A DNA stretch of 64,000 bases from Mercenaria mercenaria (taxonomy: Eukaryota > Mollusca > Bivalvia > Venerida > Veneridae): assembly GCF_021730395.1 (NCBI RefSeq), contig NC_069363.1, positions 50,087,001-50,151,000 on the forward strand. The letters are read 5' to 3'. Position 1 is the stretch's first letter, and every line of letters begins with the position of its first letter. The notes under the pieces are model-generated. The model saw only the letters and a program-made list of their open reading frames with translations. It ran no database searches and was not told the DNA's origin. Below are positions 47,701-59,200 of this stretch, piece by piece. Both the position numbers and the translations under genes were made by a program.

Positions 47701-50700
47701 ACCTTGCGATGTAACTAAACTGCATTTTCCTAGGACAGACTCAGTTAAAAAAAAAGCTTCAAGTTTTCTTCACAACCGTACATCGATTCGGAACAAACTA
47801 ACATAAGCAAACTACTTATTTAAATCGTAAACAAACCCGCAGGCGGTCTAAAAATTCTTGTGGAAAGTCAGAAGATGTACGAGATCGGCCATCAGGCTCA
47901 CGTCGTGTTATGTCTTTAACATGTCTTTCATTGGTGTCATCCAGAAGACCCTAAAATAAATATAAATACTTAACATTTACTTTTTATTGAGTAACGCTCG
48001 GCAAACAAGAAACAGAAAATTTCTACTTGATTGCATTGCGTGACGACACACTCTGAACTGCGTTGCGTTAGGTTTTGGATTACGTTTCTCAGAAGAAACA
48101 AACACAAATAGTTCTATGAAAATACGCATAAGAAGCCTTTTAAATATGAAGTGTTGAAATAGTTGCTTGATCCCGATAAGCACTGTATATGATGCAATTT
48201 TCTTAAAAACAGATACAAAATCTCCTTCCCCCATCGGATTTTAGAGGTGTTTGAGAAAACGGCACAACAGTTAGCCATATGAACACAATTACTAAGACTC
48301 ATACGGGGTACAGGTACATCCATAGTTTTCATTTGATTCGGTATGTAACGGTTTTAAATCATACTTAAAAGCCTGGAAAAGTATCATTTCGTCCTCTTGT
48401 TCTACGTAAAATTCACCTCTCAAGCAACGATCTGATAAAGTTACGGCCAGTGTGTTATTTTGCTTGGTTGCGTTCTATGCTTTAAAAGGATCCTCTTAAA
48501 TATTTATTTTAATATTCCATTCCTATTTTATTTGTGTATACACAATTTATGTGCATGTATATAAATATTCATGAGGAATGATGCGTCGGTTCTTTGAATG
48601 TTAGAATTTTGTCCCTTGATTGACTTGGGGGAATGTCGTCCCAACGTAACTTCTTATATCCTATATTTATCATTTTGGGAGATGTTTTCAGATAAGAAGT
48701 ACATTACATTTTTCATCTTTTCTAGAATATTCTCTGCGAAGAGAATGTTTGGTTATTCTGAACATGCGAATTAAACAATTGGAAGGATAAATTTTCCAAA
48801 GGGTCGGGTCAATGAGAAGGCTCGGAATTATGAGAAAGAGGTATACATATTTTACATTTTTCATGTCTTACCTCCAATACTTTTAGAGGCCAATAAATGA
48901 TGATTCTTTCAACTTTTCTCCCAACGGTTCTTTCAGCTTCATCATCACTGCTGTACACTTTTGTTCTAATATATTTCCTCAGTTCAACCCAATTTACATC
49001 TGTACTGTCTTCTTGTAACATAATCATTTTATCATCGCCTTTGTCCTCAAACTTTAAGATAGCCATTCGTAATGAGCTGTAACGAATCTCACAAACCACG
49101 TGTGTCACTTTCCCTCTGTCCATAGGAAGGTACTGTCCACCCATTAGTATATTCATGAATGTTGACTTGCCTGCGTTGAACTCTCCTGTGCAAGTGAAAA
49201 AAAACAAGGACGAAAGTCCAACAGGAAAAGCCACGCAGTCGCCTATACAGAACTCCACATGGACATATGGGTAAGTGAAACTGTATACACGTACTCAGTT
49301 ACTGAGCATATGCACACATCTAATATAAATAATCATGATCAAAAGGCTTAAGATATTTCAAGTTTCTTACTTCATTTAAAAGTTTTACAGTGAATTGTCT
49401 GTGGCTGAAAAGAAATATCTGTCCCAAGGTCTAAGTCTGTAAATAGGCTGCGAACTACTGCTTGTCATGTCGATTTGAATCTTCAACATTTCAAAGAAAA
49501 TTCCCACCTTTGCATATGTATTAATTAAGAATGATTTACATGAAACCACCCAAGTCCTGTTGATATTTATATTTTCATTTATTTATATATATATATCTTT
49601 TAATGTATCAAAATCGAAAAACTATCCATTAATAAATATTAAGCTTCACTGACCCATTACAAGCACCGCTACTTCTCTCTTCTCCATCTGTTTCACGCGA
49701 GTTTCGACCATTTTTATCACAGACATATTGTTGACGGGTTCCAAATGTTGTTGTAACAAAGGCTGTGCACATAGTGGTAAAATGTTTCCTTCTTTTAAAG
49801 CTGCCAGTGCGTCTTCATAAATCTTCTGGCAACCAGATGTAATTTCTGCTAGCTTCTCAAGTTCTCGTCGACGCGTACCTGAGTCCGACTATAATCATTG
49901 AAAAGAATACGAAATACAAATATAAAATTTGGCATTTTCAGAATTTTGGAAGATATTTAAATAGTCTTCTCTTATTTTGAATACACATCAAAGGAAGAAA
50001 TAGGATAACGGAGCCTATTCAATGATCTTCTGAAATAGAGTTCCGCTCATAGAGTCCACTTAAGCCAGTGTTGGGACTCAGTGAAAACGAGTCTGCTTTA
50101 ATTATGCTTGGATGCGTTTTTCGGCGACGCCGTCTAAATTCGTTTTTGTTACCTATGCCACGTGACTTCAGTTTGCAAATCAAACTACTTGATAACGCAT
50201 TATAGATAATTTATCAAAATGGAAGATTTATGTAACACTCTGCCTGATTGGACGAGAGTGTCAATTTCTTTCACTCTGTTGATTGTGCTACGCTGAGTGA
50301 AATGTAGACAAAGCGTTTATCATAAACGACGCTGTTCACAGTTTTAAAGCTAACTTTGGCTCAGTATATTTAGCAAGAATATTGATATATCTCAAAATGA
50401 TAAGTAAGTTTAATAAATATGATAAAAACCTGTTCAAATACCAACGTATATCAAATTAAAGAAAGAGCTGAATACGGTCTGCGTATCACATGAATAAGGT
50501 TGTGATAAGAGTCTTTTATGTAGAGAAATGCTTTTAAAAGATTTTCTTCGATACAATTGTCGTCTGTACATGAAAAGGTTTTATGCTTTTGTGACTTATT
50601 CAGATTGCATATTAAAATGAGTACCTGTTTGCTTTGATATATTTATTATAGATTATTTAACTGATTTATAATATATGAATATTTTTCTTTAGTATGGTAT

Positions 50701-53025
50701 GCAAATATTGAACTCAGTTGAAATCTGTTTTATTATATATATGCTATATAATGACTGAATCTCATTACACTGAAATGAAGGTACGCTGCATACAGTTTAC
50801 CTATGTGATATGACTACGGTTAAACTTTGCTTATGAAAAAGAAATATTGAAATAATTACAAATGTATGTTTTGCTTGACCTTCACTTTTTTTATAGGTGT
50901 GACGTCATTGTCTAAAGATTCATGAATAGCGAATATGCTATTTGTTAAAGCGAGATCAGTTGGCCTATTTTAGAAATAGATAAAAATAATAAATAAAAAA
51001 ATCCTTAAATTGATTTTTTCTCATGTATTCTAATCAAACTTGATTTGTAGCATCTTTATTAGGCCCGCAGCCAACTTTGTTCAGCTGGGACATTTGACCC
51101 CTTTTAGGGGCTGCTAGAGCTAAAACTAGAAATGCCTTTATACAGCGTCTCATGAACAGCTTGGTGGATTTTTGTCATACTTGGTCTGGAGCATCATTAT
51201 AAGGTCCTCTTCCAAATTTATTTATATAGGAACTTGGGTCCTATTAGGGACCACTATAGCTAAAAGTAGTTATGCCTTTCTTCGCATTAACCACTACAAT
51301 GTAATGGATTTTTATCAAACTCGATGTGTAACAATACCGTAAGGTCTCCTGCTATTTTGTTACAAATGGGGATAGGGACCAATTTAGCTAAAAATATAAA
51401 CACGTTCAATTACCTCTTCTCATGAACCGCTTCATGAATCTTCATCAAACTACTGCTGTAATTATTCGTCTAAGGATAAACGAAACAAAATTGCAACCCT
51501 ACGAAACCTTTGCGAAAAATTAAAAGAGAACCATTTAAATTGTTAAAGTGCGGTGTTTAGTTTTGCATTTTGAAAAATGTTAGATGAAAGATGAATGTTA
51601 GATGAAAAATTCATAAACTTCTTTCCTTATTACAATTCGTCGACCATCATTTTTAAAGATATTTCTTGTTATACATGTAAAGGATTTTGTATAGATTTAT
51701 TTTATTGTATAATAAATGTTCTTGAAAATTTAATGCACACGACTCATGAAGGTACTAGTACCTAGCGATGACAAAATCAAGGATGAATATTCAATAGTTA
51801 AAGACACTAGACAAAGTCGAGAATCTTATCCACCAAAACCAGTGGTCGAAACCAGGTTCAACACGCCACGACTATTCTTTGAAAAAGTGAAACTTACACT
51901 ACAGGAACTACAGTAATACATACAAACCTCATCAGAATTGTAGTAACAAATATAACATTACATACCTCATCAGAACTACATTAAACATACAGTAACAATA
52001 CCTCATCAGAACAACATTATTACATTCAGTAATACATACCTTATCAGAACTGCGGTAATACGTACAATGAGATTATACCTCATCAGAATTGTAGTAATAC
52101 ATACCTCATCAGAACTACAATAACACGTACAGTAATACACACCTCTACAGAACTACAGTAACGCTTACAGTAATACATACCTCATCAGAACTTCAGTAAC
52201 ACGTACAGTAATACATACCTCATCAGAACAACAGTAACAGATAATGTAATACATACCTCTTCAGAATTGTAGTAATAAATAAGAGTAATACATACCTCAT
52301 CAGAACTACATTTAAAAATACAGCAATATTACCTTATCAGAACTACAATAACACGTAAAGTAATACACACCTCTTCAGAACTACAGTAACACGTACAGTA
52401 ATACATACCTCATCAGAACTACAGTAACACGTACAGTAATACATACCTCATCAGAACTTTAGAAACACGTACAGTAATACATACCTCATCAGAACTACAG
52501 TAATGCGTACAGTAATACTTACCCCATCAGAACTAAAGTAACACGTACAGGAATACATACCTCATCAGAACTAAAGTAACACGTACAGTCATACATATCT
52601 CATCAGAACAACAGTAACACGTAGTGTAATGCATACCTCTTCAGAATTATAGTAATAAATAAGGGTAATACATACCTCATCAGAGCTACATTTAAAAATA
52701 CAGCAATATTACCTCATCAGACCTACAATCATGCATACGATAATGATACGTCATCAGAATTGATATAAAACATGGAGTAATAGATACCTCATCAGCATTG
52801 TAGAAATACACAGATGTATACATACCTCATTCGAATTGTAGAAATACATAGAGTTATACATATCTCATCAGAACAGCATTAAAACATACAGTATATAATA
52901 GCTCATCAGAACAACAGTTATACATAAAATAATACATACCTCATCAGACCAACATAAAACATACATTAATGACACCTCATCAGAACTACAAAAATACATA
53001 CAGAAGCAAATACCTCATCAGCCAT
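38712..53025 (-). CDS. Dynamin/mitofusin-like GTPase fused to a protein kinase (14 exons)
   Basis: Exons: 53025-53014, 49888-49654, 49185-48872, 47950-47837, 46873-46343, 44956-44792, 44526-44314, 43991-43897, 43783-42747, 42470-42350, 41439-41175, 40760-40686, 39502-39353 and 38849-38712. Phases agree throughout, giving 1,154 residues. The G domain has GEFNAGKS (83-90), a switch-I Thr (KVTHVV), DCPG (G3, exon 6) and NKAD (G4, exon 7). Residues 188-402 are an insert of mainly Asp/Gln/Asn/His-rich sequence. A helical stalk with a hydrophobic stretch at about 720-762 (ALLMPVVLSAGIRALPAINP) suggests membrane association. The kinase (about 891-1154) has a degenerate glycine loop (IDQGRNACTYEA), VAVK (Lys917), HRDVKPTN (Asp1027), SDVG (Asp1050) and GTPAYWAPE, so it looks catalytically competent. 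An alternative start, MNMADE at 53031, has a weaker context. Splicing at the weak exon 9 donor is the least certain join. Confidence 0.83.
39755..40226 (-). mobile_element. Helentron-like non-autonomous element, family C
   Basis: On the minus strand the 5' end ATGCCCCCGAAAGTGGGCAT (40222 downwards) recurs inverted as TTCGGGGGCAT near 39791-39781. A weak hairpin (AGCT with AGTT, one wobble pair) and TTCTTGTTTT close the element. The interior carries about 2.5 units of roughly 150 bp with CAGAGTTAT and TGACCTTAG. It lies in the kinase-part intron between the exons at 40686 and 39502. Confidence 0.6.
41494..41592 (-). mobile_element. SINE fragment
   Basis: It contains CCAGGTGCCTCTCCGTGCAT, TATTTCATCACGAGCGGGCA and GTAAGCCAGCTGGATGGATT. 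Head and tail are missing. In an intron of the GTPase-kinase gene. Confidence 0.75.
41926..42206 (+). mobile_element. tRNA-derived SINE, full length
   Basis: The tRNA-like head has an A box (GTGGCCGAATGG, 41938-41949) and a B box (GGGTTCGAGCC, 41991-42001). The body is conserved with the other copies and the tail is (AAAAC)n. Flanks ACAATCTCGTAC and ACAATCACGTAC are a 12-bp target duplication with one mismatch, so the copy is fairly young. It lies in the same GTPase-kinase intron as the fragment at 41494, in antisense. Confidence 0.9.
45340..46190. repeat. GCAAAACGCAA-type low-complexity arrays in an intron
   Basis: Three patches (45361-45428 inverted, 45640-45750 and 46100-46185) are built of AGCAAAACGCAAGAAAC-like words. 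The first pair faces each other as an inverted repeat. Two patches end in CATGTCGC plus GGATTCY. They probably belong to one small repeat family. Open frames here are compositional. Confidence 0.6.
46343..47950 (-). other. Two phase-0 cassette-like exons inserted in the G domain
   Basis: Exon 4 (47950-47837, 38 codons, begins GLLDDTNERHVKDI) and exon 5 (46873-46343, 177 codons, low complexity, for example DHKHRQRSNDNGHPSEADDD) both begin and end in phase 0. Skipping both would join YWPLKVLE directly to IPAFQFVFFDCPG, the compact arrangement usual in dynamin-family G domains. The protein would then have 939 residues. Confidence 0.7.
49889..51056. other. Part of intron 1 of the GTPase-kinase gene
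   Basis: AT-rich intronic DNA. No other gene is seen. Confidence 0.5.
51057..51460 (+). repeat. Degenerate tandem repeat of about 145 bp
   Basis: Three units share TAGCTAAAAGTAGTTATGCC and GGATTTTTATCAAACTCGAT-like stretches. It lies within intron 1 of the GTPase-kinase gene. Confidence 0.6.
51890..53013 (-). repeat. Minisatellite built of splice-donor-like units, about 29 copies
   Basis: On the minus (sense) strand the unit is close to GTTCTGATGAGGTATGTATT followed by ACTGTACGTGTTACTGTA. Spacing is mostly 36-45 bp. A higher-order copy of about 380 bp is visible (52256 against 52635). The unit resembles the end of exon 1 plus its donor (GCTGATGAG|gtattt at 53022-53008). Most copies keep GATGAG|GTATGT. 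Confidence 0.85.
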
Positions 53026-53974
53026 ATTCATAAATATTTATGTCTTACTCCTTTCAGCACAACTCAGACAATGAGGAAAGCATTACCATGATGATAGTAG
53101 TCGTGTTTTCTAATGCAGGAAGGATAAAAACAGTAGTCAATTGATTGGATGATACAATAAAGCTGTTATCAGTGAAACTGTTCATACAATGATATGTAGA
53201 TAAAGTCAACAATTGGTAGGTGTTTGCTTATACATTTACATCATTTTAAAGGTAGACTCAAGAAGAATAGGGTGAGATAATTAAAGACGCGCCGCAAAAT
53301 AACTGTTGTCCTTTGAATTTCCATGATGGTAATTATATATGATTGTCATGAAAAGATTGAGAAATACAAGTAGCTAGTATTAAATTTACAGTGACATATA
53401 TTAAGCCAAGACAATGTGTTTAATGACTAAACAATTTATTGAATGAATGTAGCATTATGCACAGTATTGGTGTATTAAGTTGAGTTTATAACACACTTTG
53501 TTTCTACAGGGTAAGATAGTTAATTTATCTATGTTTTAAACCTATACTGAAAATATTGACTGAATAAGTTTGCAGAGGAGGTTATGAAAACACATAAATT
53601 CAGGCAGGGCCTAAATTGTCCACCTGTATTCCTGCAATATAGCTGTATTATACCAGTACCATCAGAATGATTTTCACGAATTTCTAGTAGAAGGAAAAAT
53701 ACAGGTCACTAGGTTGTGGTGGGTCTTTAAAAATAAGCAATGAGACTTTCTAATACGAAGATGACGCACATGTGAAATCTCATGATTTAGGTTATCTGAC
53801 CAATATATATGTATTTGCAGGTTAGGTTATCAACTGAAGTTTTCTATAGATTATGATATAACGCCTTGATTAGGTTGTGCACCCATAATGACCATCGAAA
53901 TATCACGTATTCTCCGTATACGGGAAGCCGTGTGTGCTTTGATCTACAGTTACGTCCGAAGAATGTCGAGTTGT
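53026..53974. other. Presumed promoter region of the GTPase-kinase gene
   Basis: No coding region seen. I could not identify a core promoter motif with confidence. Confidence 0.4.
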
Positions 53975-54162
53975 CTAACCCTTACCACGCTAAATATCTA
54001 TAATGAATTGGTCCATCTTCCAATTTTGGCAAAACCATTTATCATTTGAAGGGGTATTTACTGAAAATTTACTGACAGTGTAGACCATGATCAGACTGCA
54101 CGCATGTGCACTACACTGGTCGCAAAGGCATAGTCAATCGTGTCCAGCATGGCAAGGACTAA
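53975..54162. mobile_element. TTAA-type MITE
   Basis: Left end CTAACCCTTACCACGCTAAA, right end CGTGTCCAGCATGGCAAGGA then CTAA. Related to 35785-36004 in the opposite orientation. Confidence 0.75.
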
Positions 54163-56283
54163 CGAGACTGCGTCATCACACACGGAAATTGACGAGTGTC
54201 ATTACGGGTCCAGTACTTCAATTAACTCCATCTGGCCCTCCGAGAACAGCATGATGAAAAAAAAACGTTATTATTTCAATTTAATATCCTTTTTTCAGTC
54301 AAACGGTTTCAGTGCACTTCTTGCAAATCTACATAAATCGCATTTCAGTTGCTTGACTGCACGGTTTAATACTATTCAAACAGATTAAGGTCCTTTTCTT
54401 TTCATTTAATAAACTCTTTATATGATATCAGTTATGTACAGATTTGTAAAGAATTTGTTCATGATGTTTGCAACTGGGTGTTTACTTGGGTTTTCTTGTT
54501 TGTTGTATGGACAAAGATATATATAAATCTGTTATATATTAATGTTTGTCTATATTACTGCACAATGAACAATAACATTTTTTTCAACTTTAAATTAAGT
54601 TGATATTTTATTTTTATTTTAAACACTTTTTGTGATTTCATTGTTCCAGAGTCCTTTTCTTACGTTTGTAAACCTTTGAAAGCAGCAAGAACCAAGGAAC
54701 TGAAACGCGGCTTTGGACTGGTTGAAAAAAAAAGTGTAGGGAAACCCTAAGAGTCACGAAATGTAAGTTGATTGGATAAAAAAAAGTTATGTTTACAATA
54801 ATAAAATTTATGTCAAAATCAAGCAATACAATGTTTCCTGTGAAATTTGGAATATTTACACATGTCTGGCTGAATGCATGCCTTTTTAATTCTCTCTTTA
54901 GAATAGTAGCTAGGTGTCAGTAGGCATTTTGCTTCTAAATGCCATTCAACAAAAGAGGTATGGTTGTCTCAAGAAAAATTGTAAGGAAATGGAATGGATG
55001 CTGTCTTACTGAAATAATTACATTTTAATGGTCATCTCTCAATTTTGGGGTAAGTCTATGGAAAAAAAATAGAAGTGCCTGACCTATAATGATACAGCTG
55101 CGTTAACTAGTTAATAAAGATACACGCGTAATATATCGAAATAAGTTGTATTCCAAGTGAGATAACAATCCAACGAGACAAAGTAAATGGTCTACATGAG
55201 TTTTCTGCGATAGTGCGATATTTAATTTGCTTCGCTGAGCCGATTTATGGATTTCAAATCCAGTCAATGTCTTTTAGGACGTACCAACATTTCATAATGT
55301 GGAACAGCATCCAAGGAGCTAATAATTAACAAACAAAAATCAAATTTTCGCTGAACGTATGGAACACTAAGTTTCAAATTAACTCATGAACGTAGACAAA
55401 TTGTAAAAATGTATGATTCTTGCATGGTCATTAAATTTAATCAAACGTATTTGATGTTTCAATAGTTAAGACATTATCATTTTTTTGTCATATGCAACAC
55501 TTTGGCGACCCTACCAAGAGCGTAAAATTGAATATTCGTTCTATTTCAGGTAAATAAAACCGAGCATTTTGACTGGTCGCAATACCTTCTCAACATTCAG
55601 TATATTGTCGCAAAAAGATAACACATACTTTCACATTGTATCATTAACAAATCTGCACATTTAGTTTTCCTTGCTCTGCAGTTGTTATTCTTAGAAAAAA
55701 AGCAGAGGTATGCAATTCATTTCAAAAGAGTGTAAGGGTATATAAATAAGTTATTGCATTATCAATGATACAAATAAATATCAAACAAAAGTTAGATCTG
55801 TGTCAAAGTCATGACAGGAAAGAGAAAGTTTTTGTCTTGCTTGAGGTCGTAAAATACATGAAACGATATTATGGTATTACTCCATTTTTAAAAAAAATAT
55901 ATACGGTATTGGTAACATTATTCAAACAATATTGGAAATTTGAAAAGTTTCTTCTCTCTGTTATAAAGATATTGCCAAAAATATCGAGGAGCGTTAGAAG
56001 TCTCGTTGATGTAAATTTATCAGTATGGATATACTAATGTTGTACATATTACTGATCGTTACATCAAAGGACAGTAATTAGAGCCATGCGAAGGTTTGGC
56101 CTAATCAATAAGGCAATTATCTATATCTTGGCATAAAAAGGCAAATAAAACAGTGAATGTGAACACACTTGTAGACTAAATAGAAAACAAAATGCTTCCG
56201 GGTATTCGAAAATCAGTTACCTATTCATAGCCCGATAACAAACATATTTATATACTAAACAAAAAATAATAATATTTCAAACA
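54163..56283. other. Gene-free intergenic stretch
   Basis: AT-rich; no supported gene. Frames at 54140-54388 and 55765-56037 lack recognisable domains. Confidence 0.4.
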
Positions 56284-56289
56284 TTTATT
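56284..56289 (-). terminator. Polyadenylation signal of the CABIT gene
   Basis: AATAAA on the minus strand only 8 bp beyond the stop codon, implying a very short 3' untranslated region. Confidence 0.55.
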
Positions 56290-56297
56290 GTATAAAT

Positions 56298-59200
56298 TCA
56301 CTGCAGCTTTAAATCTCTGCATACGGGACATAAGTGAGTAACTTTTATTGCACTTTTGTTTTTCTTTAACACATCTACAGAAGCGTAAACTATGTCGTCC
56401 TTAATAACATTATCACTCTTACGTGACTCATTTAACGTCACCAAATATTTACTTGATGGCACAATTGTGTCATCTGTTAATTCAGTGTCTAAGTAACAGA
56501 TAAATCCCATCCTCTTTTCATCACTTGAATTCCTATCCTTTCTACATGAAGGCATCTGTCTCCCGCCATATTCCAGATCCTGGTCAACGGCACCAGAAAA
56601 TGCTTCAATTCCAAACAGAATCTGTGAGGCAGTCGATTTCATTCTTCTGGATAGATGTGACAGGTAGGTTTTTAAGCCATTTTGCTGAAAAAAAAATTTA
56701 TATAGCATTTTATGATATGTATCCATTTCTGTTTATACAATGTGTATTAAATTTTGAATTGCGTACAGACGTAATACTTTGAAGTTGAAACAGATCACAG
56801 TATGTATTGGCATATTCAAAACATATTACCTCTCTCTCAGAACGTTGACTGATATTCTTACCTGAAAAAAAGAAAGAAACACAGTTACAAAGATTAATGT
56901 AGTATCACATGACTCTTACGGCATTGATTCGGCTAATGCATCATCTTAATAGCTTTCTTAATTGTTACACTGCACACGTTCTACATGTTACAGCACGAAT
57001 GTGAATACTTTCTCAAATGATTATTACTAAATTATAAAACATAAATATTGTTATAAGTAACCTTTCTAAGAACACCAACTGCTTTTGAAACCGAAATGGC
57101 TTTTAGCCCCATTTTGTTTAGATATAGGGTTGCAGAAAATAACACTTAAATATGATATTCTTACGTTCTATATCATTCGCAGAAAAGAATCGTTTCCGAT
57201 TTATTGGTCTATCTTTAACATGTTTATGGTCTCCACTGACATGCTGTGCTGACAACGTGTGCTTTAAAGGGCACTCATCTGAAAAGCAAAGTGTGTTATC
57301 ATATCAAAGAAGCCATGTTAGGAGAAACATGAACATTTTAGTTAACACGATATATCTAATAAATGTAAAACAGATTTAGATGCTAGCTCTAGTTTGCTAA
57401 TGTAAATGTGCATTAGTTATCATGTAAAAATGAACATAATACAACAATACATATTTAACAATGATTCATTTTAGCTGTTCAACGTTTAAAACATTGTTTT
57501 TTGCATGGCTATGATAATTATGTCATTTCGACTGATCCTTACTTAATATAGATCTAATTTAAGAACATTTTACCAAGTTTTTCAGGTATAGGCGGAGTGT
57601 CTGGTAAGTTCTCCACTTCATAACTAAAAACCTCTGAGTTGTTTGATCGTAAGATCAAAGGAGTTTCGTCGTCTGTGTAACGCAAATACAGTTTCTGCTG
57701 TAAACAGTCATATAGCTGTTCATCACTCAAGGCGAGATCTACATATTCACCGGCAGACGTAACAGATGTGTGTTTGTCAGTTTGTTCTTCAACTGGTATA
57801 TGTACAAGAAATGATTCTAACACATTATCCTTCAGTGGGACAGCAATTATATCACATATATTAGCATCACCTTCATCTACTTTCCCGACAATAAAGTGTT
57901 CCATCTGGAGTCCGAGCAACTCTACAGGACCCGACATAATGACTAGCAGGTCCCTTGCATCGTCATCGTCAACGGAAATGACGTCATATGGATTAATGTT
58001 TAAAAATTCTACAACCTGGGGTAGAGGTAAATGCTCGACAAAATCTTTTAAACAGTCTTTAGTCATATCTGGAACTTTTGTGAACTGAACTGGTGCCATC
58101 TGTCGGAAGGCAAGCTCTCGTGAGTTTGCACTATCTTTGCAAATTAGGTAGGTTTCTCGTGATCCTCTGATGGTCTGAATGCTTTTGGTTACGCGGTCTA
58201 GTTCAAGTATTGTCCCCTTTTCGACAATTTGCGCCGCCTGAACACCAGGTGATGCACATATTGTGTCTTTATCTACCCGGACAAATCTGGGAAATTCCTG
58301 AATAATCTGAAATAAAAAAGAAAGGAAACATAAGCAATTTCTCATTCTGTTCTTTTAGTTTTTCATACATATTGTGGAGATTATGTTGTTTTTGTTGTTG
58401 TTTTTTTTTGTTGTTGTTATTGTTGTTTTTTAAAGAATATTAGTTGTGCTAAGCTCGCCGACTCACTCAGAAGATAAAGGACAAGGTTGTACAACCACTC
58501 TAGATGTTGCGGGTCCAATCTAAGAGCTAGGCGAATGCTGTACAGAACAAGGCATACAATAAATGTGGGTCAGCTAACTAAATGAAATAATAATACAACG
58601 GTATTTACAACATCGTGCTTAAAGACCTGCTCCAGTCTTACCTTTTAACCTTAAATTGTCACTGAAAAAGCATGAAAATCCTGACTATGAACAGTGACGC
58701 CTGTCAAAATAGAGTCTATTTTATATAAAATTCTATACAAAATACCTGTGGTTTTGCGTGCTAAAGTGTGGCGCGTGGCCGTTAACTGTTACCTGTTGTA
58801 ATCATGGGTTGCATACACACAATAGAATTTGAATAGTAGCGGAGCAGGGCATTAAAGATATTTTGTGGCTAATTTCACCTTTCAGTTACGTTTTGATAAA
58901 TCAATATCTGATATAAAAAGCTGGTATACTATATTTGACTTAAAAGTCAGTAAACATATTGACAGAAAGGAATACTTAATCAGACAATAGTGAGTCAAGA
59001 TATTCGATTGTATTTGATTCTCCTTCAAAGTGTCTACAAAACTAGAAATTTATTATTACAAGAAAGCTTATGATAAATTACTGTGTGGTTAGCAGACCGT
59101 AGAGCCAACTAAAGTACGATCATGTTTACGAAAACATATCAGCCGATATTTTTTTCGAATACGTGTAACGAATAAAAATCATATTAGAAAATGCTATTTT

